A DNA stretch of 64,000 nucleotides from Verrucomicrobiota bacterium (GTDB taxonomy: Bacteria; Verrucomicrobiota; Verrucomicrobiia; Verrucomicrobiales; Akkermansiaceae). This document shows, piece by piece, positions 8,549-20,134 of this stretch; the first letter of the stretch is position 1, and the number at the start of each line of letters is the position of its first letter. The translations under genes and the position numbers were made by a program. Under the pieces are notes generated by a model. The model was given only the letters and a program-made list of their open reading frames with translations. It had not been told where the DNA came from and made no database searches. Where the stretch lies: positions 1 to 64,000 of the forward strand of contig JAGWXY010000001.1 in assembly GCA_018969605.1 (NCBI GenBank), read 5' to 3'.

Positions 8549-9571
8549 TCATTTTTTAGCGTCGACCCATGTGGGGTTGATGAGAGTGGCGCGGGAAAAT
8601 GCCGGGACGCCGCGTTCGCCGCGGTGGAGCATTCCAACAAGCATGTCGACCGCCGCTTGGCCCGCGAGGTCGTTGTGTTGATTGATGCCCGGTATTTCCG
8701 GGTGGGATGCGCGCCACTCGTATTGGATGAGCTCGACCCTTTGAGGATATTCGGCGGATGCTTTTTGAATCCATGCGCGCGTCTCGTTGTAGAGAGTGAA
8801 AATCACATCGGGCCGTTGCGCGCAAAGCCATGATGCGAAGGACGGCATGTGTTTTTTTCCGGTGAACAAGTATGGCTTGAGCCGTCTGGAATGTGGCACG
8901 AGTTGTTGGCCGGTTCGGTATCCGGCAGTGAAGCGGTGCTCGACAAGGGCATCGATGGATTCATCCAAAACAAGACCCGGGCGCTTGTATCCGAGCTGCA
9001 AGCTTTTTTCAAAAGCATGCAAGGCCACCATGTGGTGATCCACGCAGGCGAAAGGGAGGGCAGGATCGCGCGTTCTCACGCCGGTGACGACGAATGGCAT
9101 TTGTTCCACCACCGGGAGAAAATTCTGCTGAATGCGGTTTTCATTCATCAGGCCGACAATGACGCCACCGGGTATGCCGCGCGCCTTGAAGATCTTGATC
9201 CACCGCTCTGCTGTGAATGCCGGTTCGTTCAACCAGAACTCATCGATCCGGTAGCCAAGTTCCTCGGCGCGGCGGCGACAGCCTTCGACATAGATTGGAA
9301 TCGTGGGATGACGTCGAAAGGCGAGCTTGTCGCTGTGCGCGTTCACGAGGGCGATGGATGATCGGAAACGCCTGGGTCCGCCGGAGTGCAGGCGCGCCAT
9401 CAGCTCGCCAACCACCGGATTCCTGCGGTAGCCAAGTTTTTTGGCCACTTCCTCGATTCGCCGTCTGGTGTTTTCGGAAATCTGTGGATCGCCGCGAAGT
9501 GCCAGTGACACAGCGTTTTTTGACACGCGCGCGGCCTTGGCGACATCGGCCATGGAGACTGATTTGATCAT
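8549..9571 (-). CDS. LacI-family transcriptional regulator of the arabinose operon (putative)
   Basis: 340 residues. An N-terminal LacI helix-turn-helix (MADVAKAARVSKNAVSLALRG, with hinge helix to about 60) is followed by a periplasmic-binding-protein-like effector domain (about 65-335). It is divergent from araBAD with about 60 bases between starts, so repression of araBAD with an arabinose-related effector is the natural inference. A clear paralogue at 48933-49964 is divergent from xylA and shares phrases such as FVVTGVRTRDPAL / AVVTGVRTRDPAL. It is not the GntR/LacI hybrid AraR of Bacillus. Confidence 0.9.
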   Translation of the reverse strand: MIKSVSMADVAKAARVSKNAVSLALRGDPQISENTRRRIEEVAKKLGYRRNPVVGELMARLHSGGPRRFRSSIALVNAHSDKLAFRRHPTIPIYVEGCRRRAEELGYRIDEFWLNEPAFTAERWIKIFKARGIPGGVIVGLMNENRIQQNFLPVVEQMPFVVTGVRTRDPALPFACVDHHMVALHAFEKSLQLGYKRPGLVLDESIDALVEHRFTAGYRTGQQLVPHSRRLKPYLFTGKKHMPSFASWLCAQRPDVIFTLYNETRAWIQKASAEYPQRVELIQYEWRASHPEIPGINQHNDLAGQAAVDMLVGMLHRGERGVPAFSRATLINPTWVDAKK

Positions 9572-9634
9572 GCAATTGTACTGTCAAGTGAGTCCTATGT
9601 TTACAAGGTGAAAATTTTGCGTTTAATGCCTGCC

Positions 9635-11299
9635 ATGCATTTTTCCCTAGGCATTGATTTTGGAACCAACTCGGTGCGCGCCTTGGTCGTGCGTTGTGCG
9701 GATGGCATGGAGTTTGGTGCGGCAGTCGCGAACTATCCGTCGGGCAAGCAGGGCGTGATCATTGATCCGCGCGATCACAATGTAGCGCGCCAGCATCCCG
9801 GCGATTTGCTTGCCTGCATGGAGCGCTGTGTGAAAGAAGCGCTCGGGCAGGCTGCGCGAAGGAAAGGCTTTCGCAGTTCGTTGATTGTGGGCATCGGCGT
9901 GGATACCACCGGTTCGAGTCCGATTCCCGTGGATGCGTCCAACCGGGCCTTGGGGCTCTTGCCGAAGTGGAAGAAAAATCCCGACGCGCAATGCTGGCTG
10001 TGGAAGGATCACACCTCATGGCAGGAAGCGGCGCGCATCACGGAACTCGCTGCGAAGCATCGCCCGGAATACATTGCCAAGTGCGGCAACACCTATTCAT
10101 CCGAATGGTTTTGGAGCAAAATTTGGCGGTGTTTGAAGACCGCGCCCGATGTGTTTGATGCGGCATACTCATGGGTGGAAATGTGCGACTGGGTTCCGTC
10201 GGTGCTCTGCGGTGTCGAGGATCCCTTAAAGATCAAGCGCGGCATCTGTGCTGCCGGCCACAAGGCACTATACTGCGACGAGTGGGGTGGATTGCCGGAC
10301 AAAAAATTTCTTTCATTGCTCAGCCCCAAGCTCGCGCAGCTTCGCGATCGGCTTTACGACAAGGCTCACGATGCCAACACCGCCGCTGGCCAGCTCTCAT
10401 CGGCTTGGGCTGCAAAGCTCGGCCTGCCCGTCGGAATTCCGGTGGCCATCGGCGAGATGGATGTCCACTACGGCGCCATCGGCAGCGGCATTCGCGAAGG
10501 TACCTTGGTCAAGGTAATCGGTACCTCGACCTGCGATTGCGCGGTCGTGCCGGCATCGAAGAAGGTGAAGGACATCCCCGGCATTTGCGGCATCGTAAAG
10601 GGTGCCATTTTGCCCGGCTTCTTTGGCATCGAGGCGGGCCAGTCGGCGGTTGGCGACATTTTCAAATGGTGGATCGAATCCGTCTGCGAAGGCAGCGATG
10701 CCCTTTACGCGAGTCTCGCCAAAGAGGCAGCCACGCTCGAGCCCGGTGGCAGCGGACTGCTGGCGCTCGATTGGAACAACGGCAACCGCACGGTGCTCGT
10801 CGATCCGATGCTGAGCGGTTTGCTTTTGGGAACCACGCTTCACACCACGAAGGCGGAAATTTACCGCGCGCTCATTGAGGCCACGGCATTTGGCGCACGA
10901 ACCATCATCGAGCGGATTGAAGCGTACGGAGTGCCCGTCAAGCGCATCGTTTGCGCTGGCGGCATCGCGGAGAAAAATCCGCTGCTCATGCAGATCTATG
11001 CCGATGTCACCGGCCGCACGATGCTGGTGGCCGGATCCTCGCAGGCATGTGCTTTGGGCTCGGCGGTTTCGGCCGCGGTGTTGGCAGGGGTGTTCAAAGA
11101 TTTTCCCGCCGCACAAAAGGCGATGACCTCACTCAAGGACATCGAATACAAACCCCGCCCGGCGGCTCGCAAAACTTACAACCGCCTCTTTGCGCTCTAT
11201 CAAAAACTTCATGACTCGTTTGGCGGTGTGAACCGCAAAGCCGATTTATCCGGCGTGATGAAAGAACTCCTCGCAATCAAATCCCAATCCCGAAAATGA
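9635..11299 (+). CDS. araB: L-ribulokinase
   Basis: FGGY-family sugar kinase that phosphorylates L-ribulose with ATP, the second step of L-arabinose use. Visible motifs are [15 protein letters not shown] (phosphate 1 loop), [15 protein letters not shown], the [11 protein letters not shown] block and the C-terminal [19 protein letters not shown] adenosine loop. ATG 9635 ([10 protein letters not shown]) is placed by family alignment; ATG 9626 and GTG 9608 are in frame upstream. 554 residues is normal. Its last bases overlap araA by ATGA, so the two are translationally coupled. Confidence 0.95.
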   Translation: MHFSLGIDFGTNSVRALVVRCADGMEFGAAVANYPSGKQGVIIDPRDHNVARQHPGDLLACMERCVKEALGQAARRKGFRSSLIVGIGVDTTGSSPIPVDASNRALGLLPKWKKNPDAQCWLWKDHTSWQEAARITELAAKHRPEYIAKCGNTYSSEWFWSKIWRCLKTAPDVFDAAYSWVEMCDWVPSVLCGVEDPLKIKRGICAAGHKALYCDEWGGLPDKKFLSLLSPKLAQLRDRLYDKAHDANTAAGQLSSAWAAKLGLPVGIPVAIGEMDVHYGAIGSGIREGTLVKVIGTSTCDCAVVPASKKVKDIPGICGIVKGAILPGFFGIEAGQSAVGDIFKWWIESVCEGSDALYASLAKEAATLEPGGSGLLALDWNNGNRTVLVDPMLSGLLLGTTLHTTKAEIYRALIEATAFGARTIIERIEAYGVPVKRIVCAGGIAEKNPLLMQIYADVTGRTMLVAGSSQACALGSAVSAAVLAGVFKDFPAAQKAMTSLKDIEYKPRPAARKTYNRLFALYQKLHDSFGGVNRKADLSGVMKELLAIKSQSRK

Positions 11300-12792
11300 A
11301 CACACCCGAAATCTGGTTTCTCACCGGCAGCCAACACCTCTACGGTCCCGAGACTCTCAAGCAAGTGGCCGTCAACTCGCAGGCAATCGCCGGCGGGCTT
11401 GGCGAAAAGCTTCCCCTTAAGGTTGTTTTTAAGCCTGTCCTCACGACACCTGATGCGATTCGCACCACGATTCTCGAAGCCAATGCCAGTCCCGAGTGCG
11501 CGGGTTTGATTTTGTGGATGCACACATTTTCTCCCGCCAAAATGTGGATCGGCGGTCTCTCTTCTTTGCGCAAGCCGTTCCTGCATTTGCATACCCAGTT
11601 CAATCGGGATCTGCCATGGGCGGAGATCGACATGGATTTCATGAACTTGAACCAAGCGGCCCATGGCGATCGCGAGGCGGGATTTCTTCACACCCGCATG
11701 CGTCTTGCCCGCAAGGTCGTCGCAGGTCACTGGCAAAGCGAGTCGGTGATTTCACGCATCGGCGCATGGGCTCGTGCGGCCCGCGCGTGGCACGATTGGC
11801 AGGGCGCGAAATTTGCGCGCATCGGCGACAACATGCGGCAGGTGGCCGTCACGGAAGGTGATAAGGTTTCGGCCGAAATGAAGTTTGGTTTCTCGGTGAA
11901 CGGCTATGGCATCGGCGACCTCGTTGCGATCCAGGAGGGGATCGCCGACTCGGAGATCAACGCGCTCTGCGATGAATATGCGGCGAGCTATCAATTGGCA
12001 CCGGCGCTTGCGAAAGGTGGTGAACGCCATGCGTCCCTGCGTGATGCCGCACGCATCGAGGCGGCGCTGCGCGCCTTCCTCAAGCAGGGCGGATTCAAGG
12101 GCTTCACGACCACCTTCGAAGACTTGCACGGTCTCAAGCAACTGCCCGGCATTGCCGTGCAGCGGCTCATGGCCGAAGGCTACGGCTTCGGTGCCGAAGG
12201 GGATTGGAAAACCGCGGCGCTGCTTCGCGCGATGAAGGTCATTGCATCCGATCTCGGTGGGCGCACCTCTTTCATGGAGGATTACACCTACCATCTCGAA
12301 CCCGACAACCATCTCGTGCTCGGCTCCCACATGTTGGAAATTTGCCCATCGATTGCACAGGCCAAGCCCTCGTGCGAAATCCATCCGCTCGGCATCGGTG
12401 GCAAGGAAGATCCCGTGCGCCTCGTGTTTGATGCTCCCGCCGGTGCCGCACTCAACGCTTCGCTCATTGATCTCGGCAATCGCTTCCGCTTATTGGTCAA
12501 CGAGGTCGACGCCATCCAGCCGCCTCACAAGCTGCCGAAGCTCCCGGTCGCACGCGCAGTATGGAAGTGCCGACCCGATTTCGCAACCGCCTGCGAATCA
12601 TGGATTCACGCCGGCGGTGCCCACCACACCGGATTCAGCTATACGGTCAATCGCGAGCATCTGGAGGATTTCGCCACCATCGCCGGCATCGAATGCGTCG
12701 TCATCGGAGCCGAGACCGAATCCAATGCCTTTCGCCAAGAATTGCGCTCCAACGAAGTTTATCATCACATCGCTGGTGGATTCATCTCATGA
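11296..12792 (+). CDS. araA: L-arabinose isomerase
   Basis: Converts L-arabinose to L-ribulose, the first pathway step, with Mn2+. The 498-residue product starts [19 protein letters not shown] and carries the family blocks [16 protein letters not shown] and [11 protein letters not shown], plus the late metal-site region [10 protein letters not shown]. It overlaps araB at its start and araD at its end, each by 4 bases, so araB, araA and araD form one tight operon. No arabinose transporter or secreted arabinanase lies next to it. Confidence 0.97.
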   Translation: MNTPEIWFLTGSQHLYGPETLKQVAVNSQAIAGGLGEKLPLKVVFKPVLTTPDAIRTTILEANASPECAGLILWMHTFSPAKMWIGGLSSLRKPFLHLHTQFNRDLPWAEIDMDFMNLNQAAHGDREAGFLHTRMRLARKVVAGHWQSESVISRIGAWARAARAWHDWQGAKFARIGDNMRQVAVTEGDKVSAEMKFGFSVNGYGIGDLVAIQEGIADSEINALCDEYAASYQLAPALAKGGERHASLRDAARIEAALRAFLKQGGFKGFTTTFEDLHGLKQLPGIAVQRLMAEGYGFGAEGDWKTAALLRAMKVIASDLGGRTSFMEDYTYHLEPDNHLVLGSHMLEICPSIAQAKPSCEIHPLGIGGKEDPVRLVFDAPAGAALNASLIDLGNRFRLLVNEVDAIQPPHKLPKLPVARAVWKCRPDFATACESWIHAGGAHHTGFSYTVNREHLEDFATIAGIECVVIGAETESNAFRQELRSNEVYHHIAGGFIS

Positions 12793-13490
12793 AACGATAC
12801 TCAGATATCCGCGAAGAATGCTGTGCCGCCAACAAAAGCCTGCCAAGCAGCGGCCTGGTGGATCTCACCTTCGGCAATGTGAGCGTTTGCGACAGGCAGG
12901 CTGGCGTGCTTGCCATCAAACCGAGCGGGGTCGATTACTCCGCGCTTACGCCGGATGACATGGTCATCGTCGACTTCGAAGGCAAGGTCGTTGAAGGTGC
13001 TCTTAATCCTTCATCCGACACCCCGACGCATCGCTGTTTGTTTTTGGCGTTTCCCGAAATCCGCTCGGTTGTGCACACTCACTCGCGCAAGGCCGTGGCA
13101 TTCGCGCAAGCCGCACGCGAGATTCCCTTGCTCGGCACCACGCATGCCGATTATTTCCGCGGAGCGGTGCCGCTTACCCGCGCGCTCACACCCGAGGAAA
13201 TCGCCTCGGCATACGAATGGGAAACCGGCAAGGTGATTGTCGAACGCTTCGCAGACATCAACCCCAACGACATCCCGGCCGTGCTGGTGCGCAATCATGG
13301 TCCTTTCGCTTGGGGGCCCTCGGCCGCGAAGGCTGTGGAAAACGCGCTTGCTCTCGAGATCGTCGCCGACATGGCATTCCATGCCTTGACGCTCGCCCCC
13401 AATGCCGTTTCACCCGCGCTCGCACTTTCGGAAAAACACTTTCTGCGCAAGCACGGCTCCACCGCAACCTACGGCCAGAAAAAATCTTGA
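12789..13490 (+). CDS. araD: L-ribulose-5-phosphate 4-epimerase
   Basis: Class II aldolase-fold zinc enzyme of 233 residues that gives D-xylulose-5-phosphate, linking arabinose to the pentose phosphate pathway. The Zn-binding [14 protein letters not shown] motif and the LGTTHADYF block are present, and the N-terminus [14 protein letters not shown] is typical. The ATG at 12789 overlaps the araA stop (ATGA). The frame is open far upstream inside araA, but that is not coding for this product. It is the last gene of the operon; a dispersed repeat with a GC-rich hairpin follows. Confidence 0.96.
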   Translation: MKRYSDIREECCAANKSLPSSGLVDLTFGNVSVCDRQAGVLAIKPSGVDYSALTPDDMVIVDFEGKVVEGALNPSSDTPTHRCLFLAFPEIRSVVHTHSRKAVAFAQAAREIPLLGTTHADYFRGAVPLTRALTPEEIASAYEWETGKVIVERFADINPNDIPAVLVRNHGPFAWGPSAAKAVENALALEIVADMAFHALTLAPNAVSPALALSEKHFLRKHGSTATYGQKKS

Positions 13491-13512
13491 GCATTTGATC
13501 GCTTTAGCTCCT

Positions 13513-13591
13513 AGCTCCAGAACCCACCTGCGGTAGCTGTGGAAAATACAGTAACTTTTTGGTAGGAGCCTCCGGGCGGGGCGCCCGGGCC
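13513..13591. repeat. Dispersed repeat family 1, copy A
   Basis: About 79 bp matching imperfectly with 24832-24913 and 48752-48826. Shared words are AGCTCCAGAACCCAC, TGTGGAA, ACTTTTTGG and AGGCTCC or GAGCCTCC. Copy A ends in the hairpin CCGGGCG-GGG-CGCCCGG. It lies between araD and the ABC exporter operon. Confidence 0.65.
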
Positions 13592-13673
13592 TCGGTGAAT
13601 TGGTCATGATCGATCATCCTCGCCGACATGCGGGTTGTGATTGCGGCGGGTGCTGTTAGGTTGCGGGTCTGTG

Positions 13674-14411
<738 letters not shown>

Positions 14412-14415
14412 GAAA

Positions 14416-16785
14416 ATGATCCATCCGCTCGACCGAAAGTTGCTGCGAGACCTTGGCCGGATGAAGGGTCAGGTCTTGGCGGTGTGTCTGGTGATGGCCT
14501 GTGGCTTGGCGATGATGATCATGACGCGGAGTCTGATTCTGACGCTCGAGACAGCGCGGTCCTTGTATTACCAGGGGCATGCGATGGCGGATGTGTTCAC
14601 GCGATTGAAGCGTGCACCATTGGCGGTGGCCGAGCGGGTGGCGGATTTGCCGGGTGTAGCAACGGTGGAGCCGCGGGTGGTGGTGGATGTGACGCTGGAT
14701 TTGCCGGGAGTTTCCGAACCTGCGACCGGGCAGATTGTTTCGCTGCCGCAGGATGGTGGTGAGCAAAAGCTGAACCGCGTGTTTTTGCGCAGTGGGCGAT
14801 TTCCACGGGCGGACGAGCGGCGCGAGGTGGTCCTGGGTGAGGCCTTTGCGCTCGAAAACAAGATGCGAATCGGCGATCAGTTGGTGGCGGTGATCAATGG
14901 TCGGCGCGAAACGTTGCGCGTGTGCGGCATCGGTCTTTCGCCGGAGTTTGTGTTCGAGGCGCGGGCGGGAGAGACACTGCCGGATCACAAGCGTTTCAGC
15001 GTCATGTGGATGAACTACCGCGCGCTTGCCGTGGCCTATGACATGGATGGTGCCTTCAACGATTTGTGCCTGGATCTTGCGCCGGGCGCGGCGGCGGCAC
15101 CGGTGATTGCGGAGATCGATCGTTTGTTGGAAACTTATGGTGGCGGCGGCTCCCACACGCGGCGGGATCAGGCTTCGGCTCAGCGTCTCGACGATGAATT
15201 GCGGGTCTTGCACGCATTGTCCTTTGCTTATCCGCTGGTGTTCTTGAGTGTCGCTGCCTTCATGGTAAATGCGGTGCTTTCGCGCATTGTGAGGTTGCAG
15301 CGTGAGCAAATCGCGCAGCTCAAGGCGCTGGGTTATTCATCGCGTCAAGTCGGCGTGCATTACCTCAAGTTTGTGTTGGTGATTGGTGTGCTTGGGACCT
15401 TGATTGGCGGAATTGGCGGCAGGGTTTTAGGCGAGCACTTGGTGGGCCTTTACACGATGTTTTTCAAATTTCCCGAATTGCCATTCCGCATGGATCGCTC
15501 GGCCTTGGGTTTATCGCTTGCAGTGAGCATGGGGGCCTCGGTGTTGGGCGTGCTGACGGTGGTATGGCAGGCGGTGAAGTTGCCGCCGGCCGAGGCGATG
15601 CGGCCCGAGCCACCGGCGGACTTCAAGCCCTCGCTGTTCGAGCGCATCGGGCTGACGCGATTTTTCAGTCCGGCCTTTCGCATGGCCTTGCGCAACATCG
15701 AGCGCCGTCCGTGGCAGGCGGTTTTCACATGTTGCGGGCTTTCGCTTGCGACTGGCTTGATGGTGCTGCCGGGAGCGATGAGCGACAGCATTGATTATTT
15801 GCTCACCTTTCAGTGGAACAGCCAGCAGCGGCAGGATGTCGCGGTGTTTTTGACCGATCCGACATCGACGCGCGGTTTGCATGATCTCGAGCATTTGCCC
15901 GGAGTGATCCGTGCCGAACCGATCCGCAGTGTGGCGGCACGCCTGAAATATGGTCATCGCCAGCGGAAACTTGCGATCACCGGAATTCCGGTCGGTGCGG
16001 ACCTGAACCGCTTGCTCAATGGCAATGACGAGCCGATCGTGTTGCCGGCAGAGGGCATGGTGATGTCGGAAAAACTTGCAGAGGTGCTTGGTGTGCGGGT
16101 GGGGGATGAGTTGCGCGTTGAGGTGCTTGAGGGCACGCGGCCATTTGTCGATGTGCCGGTACGGGGATTGGTGACCGACTACGCGGGCGTGGCGGCGTAC
16201 ATGGATATCGGTGCCTTGCGGCGCATGCTCAAGGAGGGCGATACGGTCAATGGCGCGTACATGGCGCTCGATCATGCGAGGTGGGATGATTTCATGCGCG
16301 AGCTCAAAGACACGCCGCAGGCGGCAGTGGTGATGGTGAAGCGCGATCAGCTTGCGGCGTTTCGCGAGACGACAGGCCAGAGCATCGGTATCATTCGCAA
16401 ATTGTACTTTGTGTTGGCGACGATCGTGGCTTTTGGGGTGGTGTACAACAGCTCGCGCATCGCGCTATCCGAGCGCAGTCGCGAATTGGCGACGCTGCGG
16501 GTGGTCGGTTTTCGCCTCTCGGAAGTGCGCGGCGTGTTGGTCGGCGAGCTGGCCTTGCTGGTCTGCATCGCCTTGCCGATCGGCCTGATGTTTGGCCGCG
16601 GCCTTGCGCTTTTGATCATGAAATCCTTCAGCACTGAGACCGTAAGGTTGCCGATCCTCATCAGCCCCGCCTCGTATGCCATCGCGGTGATGGTGGTGCT
16701 GATTGCGGCCATTTCGTCGTTTGCGCTGGTCAGCCGCATGCTTTCCCAACTTGATCTCGTAGGTGTCTTGAAAGCCCGCGACTGA
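14416..16785 (+). CDS. ABC transporter permease with two FtsX domains
   Basis: 789 residues. A membrane segment lies near the N-terminus (about 20-38), then a large extracytoplasmic domain, then three membrane helices (about 270-385) as a first FtsX module. A second helix near 430-450, another periplasmic region, and three final helices (about 655-780) form a second FtsX module. This is the duplicated layout of MacB-related and LolC-like permeases fused in one chain. It starts 4 bases after the ATPase and precedes a HlyD-type adaptor, so it probably moves a hydrophobic compound or lipoprotein outward. Confidence 0.9.
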   Translation: MIHPLDRKLLRDLGRMKGQVLAVCLVMACGLAMMIMTRSLILTLETARSLYYQGHAMADVFTRLKRAPLAVAERVADLPGVATVEPRVVVDVTLDLPGVSEPATGQIVSLPQDGGEQKLNRVFLRSGRFPRADERREVVLGEAFALENKMRIGDQLVAVINGRRETLRVCGIGLSPEFVFEARAGETLPDHKRFSVMWMNYRALAVAYDMDGAFNDLCLDLAPGAAAAPVIAEIDRLLETYGGGGSHTRRDQASAQRLDDELRVLHALSFAYPLVFLSVAAFMVNAVLSRIVRLQREQIAQLKALGYSSRQVGVHYLKFVLVIGVLGTLIGGIGGRVLGEHLVGLYTMFFKFPELPFRMDRSALGLSLAVSMGASVLGVLTVVWQAVKLPPAEAMRPEPPADFKPSLFERIGLTRFFSPAFRMALRNIERRPWQAVFTCCGLSLATGLMVLPGAMSDSIDYLLTFQWNSQQRQDVAVFLTDPTSTRGLHDLEHLPGVIRAEPIRSVAARLKYGHRQRKLAITGIPVGADLNRLLNGNDEPIVLPAEGMVMSEKLAEVLGVRVGDELRVEVLEGTRPFVDVPVRGLVTDYAGVAAYMDIGALRRMLKEGDTVNGAYMALDHARWDDFMRELKDTPQAAVVMVKRDQLAAFRETTGQSIGIIRKLYFVLATIVAFGVVYNSSRIALSERSRELATLRVVGFRLSEVRGVLVGELALLVCIALPIGLMFGRGLALLIMKSFSTETVRLPILISPASYAIAVMVVLIAAISSFALVSRMLSQLDLVGVLKARD

Positions 16786-16811
16786 TCGTTCATCCTCACT
16801 GCCAAGCCGAC

Positions 16812-18074
16812 ATGCCAAACTCTTCACCACCCGATGAAAAATCCGCCGCTCCATGGGCCTCGGGCCCTGCGCCGGGCAACCGGCATTTGCTGCGTCGATC
16901 CCTTCCTTGGTTGGTGCTCGCGTTGTTGGTGTCGCTGGTTGTGTGGGGTCTGTGGCCGAAGCCGGTGATGGTTGAAACCGGAGTGATCGCGCGGTCGCCT
17001 TTGACCGTGCGCGTTTCCGAAGAGGGCAAGACGCGCATTCGCAATCGTTATGTCGTGGCGGCGCCGGTGGGTGGCATGATGCAACGGGTGGTGTTGCGGC
17101 CGGGCGACGAAGTGAAAGCCAATGAAACCGTCATCACGCGCATCGTGCCGCAGACGGCGCCATTGATTGACCCACGGGCTCGCATCCAAGCGCAGGAAGC
17201 GGTGTCGATGCACAAGGCCAACCGCAAGCGTGCGGTCGAGTCGCAAGCGGCGCTGAAAATTGCGGCGAACCTCGCGGCGGTTGAGCGTGACCGCGCCTTT
17301 GCTATCAAGCAGCGCGGCGCGGTTTCGGCTTTGGATTTGGATCGCGTCGAGGCCGAAGCCACGGCGAAAGCAGCGGAATTGCGTGCGGCGGAGTTTGCCT
17401 TGCAAGTCATCGACCACGAACTCGCCCAGGCATTGGCGGTGCTCGAACAGCCGGCAAGCGGCGCGACAGATCCCGTGGTGGAGATCAAATCACCGGTCAC
17501 CGGCAAGGTGCTGACCGTGATGCAGGAGAGTGAAACGATGATGAATCCGGGTCAGCCGATCATCGAGGTAGGCGACCCGGCGGACATAGAAATTGAGGCT
17601 GAAATTTTGTCGCGTGATGCGGTGATGATTGAAGCGGGCGACGAGGTGCTGATCGAGCAGTGGGGTGGGGCGGAGGCATTGAAGGGCAGGGTGCGGCGTG
17701 TCGAGCCGGCGGCATTCACCAAGATCTCGGCCTTGGGCGTCGAAGAGCAGCGGGTGATTGTGTTGATCGATCTTCAAGCGGCTGATGGCAAGGCCAAGGC
17801 GCTGGGCGACCGCTTTCGCGTTGAGGTGCGCGTGGCGGTGTGGCATGCCGATGATGTGTTGGTTTCGCCTGCAGGTGCCTTGTTTCGCGAGGGCAACCAG
17901 TGGAAAACTTTTGTGATGCGCGATGGCCGGGCGCGATTGACGCCGGTGGAGGTCGGGCATTCCGATGGCAGGTTTTCGCAGATCATTTCAGGACTTGCTG
18001 TGGGCGACAAAGTGCTGCTGCATCCGCCCGATACGGTGGCCGATGGCAGTGCGGTGAGCTCCCTCCTGCGGTAG
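16812..18074 (+). CDS. HlyD/MacA-family periplasmic adaptor protein
   Basis: 420 residues. A cytoplasmic start is followed by one membrane anchor (about 30-47: LPWLVLALLVSLVVWGL), then a biotinyl-lipoyl-like half, an alpha-helical hairpin (about 115-205, rich in Ala, Glu and Arg), the second lipoyl half (VEIKSPVTGKVL) and a beta-barrel domain. It links the inner-membrane ABC permease to the outer membrane in MacAB-like exporters. It is the third gene of the operon. No outer-membrane TolC homologue lies next to it. Confidence 0.9.
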   Translation: MPNSSPPDEKSAAPWASGPAPGNRHLLRRSLPWLVLALLVSLVVWGLWPKPVMVETGVIARSPLTVRVSEEGKTRIRNRYVVAAPVGGMMQRVVLRPGDEVKANETVITRIVPQTAPLIDPRARIQAQEAVSMHKANRKRAVESQAALKIAANLAAVERDRAFAIKQRGAVSALDLDRVEAEATAKAAELRAAEFALQVIDHELAQALAVLEQPASGATDPVVEIKSPVTGKVLTVMQESETMMNPGQPIIEVGDPADIEIEAEILSRDAVMIEAGDEVLIEQWGGAEALKGRVRRVEPAAFTKISALGVEEQRVIVLIDLQAADGKAKALGDRFRVEVRVAVWHADDVLVSPAGALFREGNQWKTFVMRDGRARLTPVEVGHSDGRFSQIISGLAVGDKVLLHPPDTVADGSAVSSLLR

Positions 18075-18191
18075 GGCGATGCGGGCTCGCAGCGCCGACT
18101 CTTGGAAGAAAGATTTACCGCAAAGCCGCTAAGGTCGCAAAGGAACGCGGAGAGAGAAGAGTTAGAGTTTATTTGTTATGGGTTATTAGGG

Positions 18192-18225
18192 AAGAGAATG
18201 AAGATGCGGCTTCTTCATCTTCTGT
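18192..18225. repeat. Palindromic dispersed repeat family 3, copy 1
   Basis: 34 bp that match 41086-41119 at 32 positions. The centre is ATGAAGATGC-G-GCTTCTTCAT, a near-perfect inverted repeat. It lies in the 221-base gap between the adaptor gene and punA, next to an A/G-rich CGCAAAGG-like stretch (18115-18160). Confidence 0.65.
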
Positions 18226-18295
18226 CTTCTGTTTCCTTCGAGAGGCTCTATCTCTTTGGAGTGGTCATGCGGCGGTGGATCATTAGGCTCGGCGC

Positions 18296-19024
18296 ATGAT
18301 TGGAATGGTATTGGGATCCGGGCTTGGGCCATTGGCGGACGAGATCGAGGTCGATGCGGAGTTTGCATTTCAGGATGCGGGCATTCCGGAGTCGTCGGTG
18401 CCGGGGCACTCGGGAAAATTTTTGCGCGGTCGTCTTGCGGGTTCCGAGGTGTTGGTGATGAAGGGGCGGGTGCATTTGTATGAAGGTCACTCCGCGCAAG
18501 TCGTGACCGCTGGCGTGAGGTGGATGGCGCAGCAAGGCGTGAGCGGCTTGGTGCTGACGAATGCTGCGGGCACGCTGAACCCGAAGTTTCCACCGGGCGA
18601 GTGGATGATGCTGAGCGATCATTTGAATCTGACATGCGCATCGCCGCTGGTGGGTGCTGAGTTTGTCGACATGTCGGAGGCCTATGATGCCGAATGGCGT
18701 GCGGCGTTTCGTGAGGAGGCGAAATCATTGGGCATGCCCTTGCATGAAGGCGTGTATGCCGGGTTGCGCGGTCCGCAATTTGAGACGCCGGCGGAGATCC
18801 GCATGCTGCGTGCGATGGGAGCAGATGCGGTGGGCATGAGCACCGTGCTGGAAACGATACAGGCGCGGGCTATGGGGCTTTCAGTCGTTGCATTTTCTTG
18901 CCTCACGAATTGGGCGGCGGGCATTTCCCAAACTCCGCTCAACCACGGAGAAGTGCTGGAAACCGGCAAGCAGGCGGCCGCTGCGTTGACGAGATTGCTG
19001 AAGCGGGTGATGTCCATGCAGTGA
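18296..19024 (+). CDS. punA: Purine nucleoside phosphorylase, trimeric type
   Basis: Splits purine nucleosides with phosphate. Seen are the phosphate loop GSGLGPLAD, VPGHSGK, MKGRVHLYEGHS, TNAAGTLNPKFPPG, GLRGPQFETPAEIRMLR and GADAVGMSTVLETI, which assign it to the low-molecular-mass trimeric class. At 242 residues it lacks the N-terminal helix of about 25 residues present in most members. An in-frame TAG at 18284-18286 rules out a longer start, so the shortening is real. It stands alone on its strand. Confidence 0.92.
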   Translation: MIGMVLGSGLGPLADEIEVDAEFAFQDAGIPESSVPGHSGKFLRGRLAGSEVLVMKGRVHLYEGHSAQVVTAGVRWMAQQGVSGLVLTNAAGTLNPKFPPGEWMMLSDHLNLTCASPLVGAEFVDMSEAYDAEWRAAFREEAKSLGMPLHEGVYAGLRGPQFETPAEIRMLRAMGADAVGMSTVLETIQARAMGLSVVAFSCLTNWAAGISQTPLNHGEVLETGKQAAAALTRLLKRVMSMQ

Positions 19025-19226
19025 CTATTTTTTGAAAGGTGAGTGGATGCATGATGCGCACGTGTCCCGCTTGCATCATCGACTGCGGCGATAGTTTCGG
19101 CGCTGAGCGGTGTCACCGGCCTAGCGGTATTCTACACCGCTGAGCCACCGGCGAGCACTGCCTTACCCAGCTTTTGAAGAAGTGGCTTTTCAGAGCCGTT
19201 GCGCATCCGCTAGGCTGGTCGTGTCG

Positions 19227-20123
19227 ATGGACTCCATGGAGCAGCAAGCGGTGTCGGCCAAGGCTGGCAATGGCAACTGGCGCATTTTTGCTGATGCGTT
19301 CAACCGCTACTTCACGCAGGGAGGGCTCACGCATGGGGCGGCGCTGACTTATTATGCGGTGTTTTCGCTTGGCCCCTTGCTGTTCATTGCCACCGCAATC
19401 GCCGGTTGGTTTTTTGGCGAGGATGCGGCGCGTGGCGAACTGCGCGACAAGCTTGTGGATACCTTTGGCAATGACGCGGCCTTGACTACCGAGGTTTTGC
19501 TTGCGGGAGTGCGTGCGCACACCGGTTCGGGTTGGGCGGCGGTCGTTGGCCTTGTCGTTCTTCTGTACTCGGCATCGAGCGTGATGCGTCAGCTCCGGGA
19601 GTCGATGAACTTCATTTGGCAGGTGCCGCACCTCAAAGAGGCCACATGGTGGAAGTGGGTTGAGCACTATTTGATCTCGTTGCTGGGTGTGATCATTGCC
19701 GGGCTGCTTCTGATTCTTTCGCTGATATCGACGACCACTCTTGCCGCGATGAAAAAATACCTGCCCGAGGGCTTGCCTTACTCGGGCAATGTGCTGCTTG
19801 CGGTGGAGTTTGGCCTCACGGTCGTGCTGGTGACCTTGGTGTGCGCGTTGATTTTCAAATTTCTTCCTGAGGCGCGTGTGCTTTGGCGTTATGTTTGGCT
19901 TGGGGCCTTTGGCACGGCCTTGTTGTTTTCCCTCGGTAAACTCGGGATGGGTCTCTACCTCGGCTGGTTGAGCGCGGGTTCTTTCTATGGCGCGATGTCG
20001 TCCTTCATGATCCTGCTTTTCTGGATGTATTATTCCGCACAGGTGCTTGTGCTGGGTGCCTACTTCACCGAGATGACCAGTCGAGCGCGGATGGCGGTGA
20101 AGGCCGCGCGTGGAATCACCTGA
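19227..20123 (+). CDS. YihY/BrkB family inner-membrane protein
   Basis: Roughly 298 residues with about six membrane helices (near 36-60, 90-115, 140-165, 185-210, 215-245 and 250-275 from this start). The family hallmarks LTYYAVFSLGPLLF, LYSASSVMRQLRESMNFIW and the late SFYGAMSSFMILLFWMYYSAQVLVLGA are present. Once called ribonuclease BN by mistake, the family has no settled function. ATG 19227 is preferred over an upstream in-frame GTG at 19182. It converges with the HPP gene. The preceding gap holds an 8-bp inverted repeat (19106-19113 / 19134-19141). Confidence 0.88.
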   Translation: MDSMEQQAVSAKAGNGNWRIFADAFNRYFTQGGLTHGAALTYYAVFSLGPLLFIATAIAGWFFGEDAARGELRDKLVDTFGNDAALTTEVLLAGVRAHTGSGWAAVVGLVVLLYSASSVMRQLRESMNFIWQVPHLKEATWWKWVEHYLISLLGVIIAGLLLILSLISTTTLAAMKKYLPEGLPYSGNVLLAVEFGLTVVLVTLVCALIFKFLPEARVLWRYVWLGAFGTALLFSLGKLGMGLYLGWLSAGSFYGAMSSFMILLFWMYYSAQVLVLGAYFTEMTSRARMAVKAARGIT

Positions 20124-20134
20124 TTGATCGGCGT

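Noticed and set aside
9580-9594. TTGACA read on the minus strand as a -35 box of the LacI gene
   Set aside because: It lies only about 12 bases before the start codon, leaving no room for a -10 box. It might be part of an operator, but no convincing symmetry was found.
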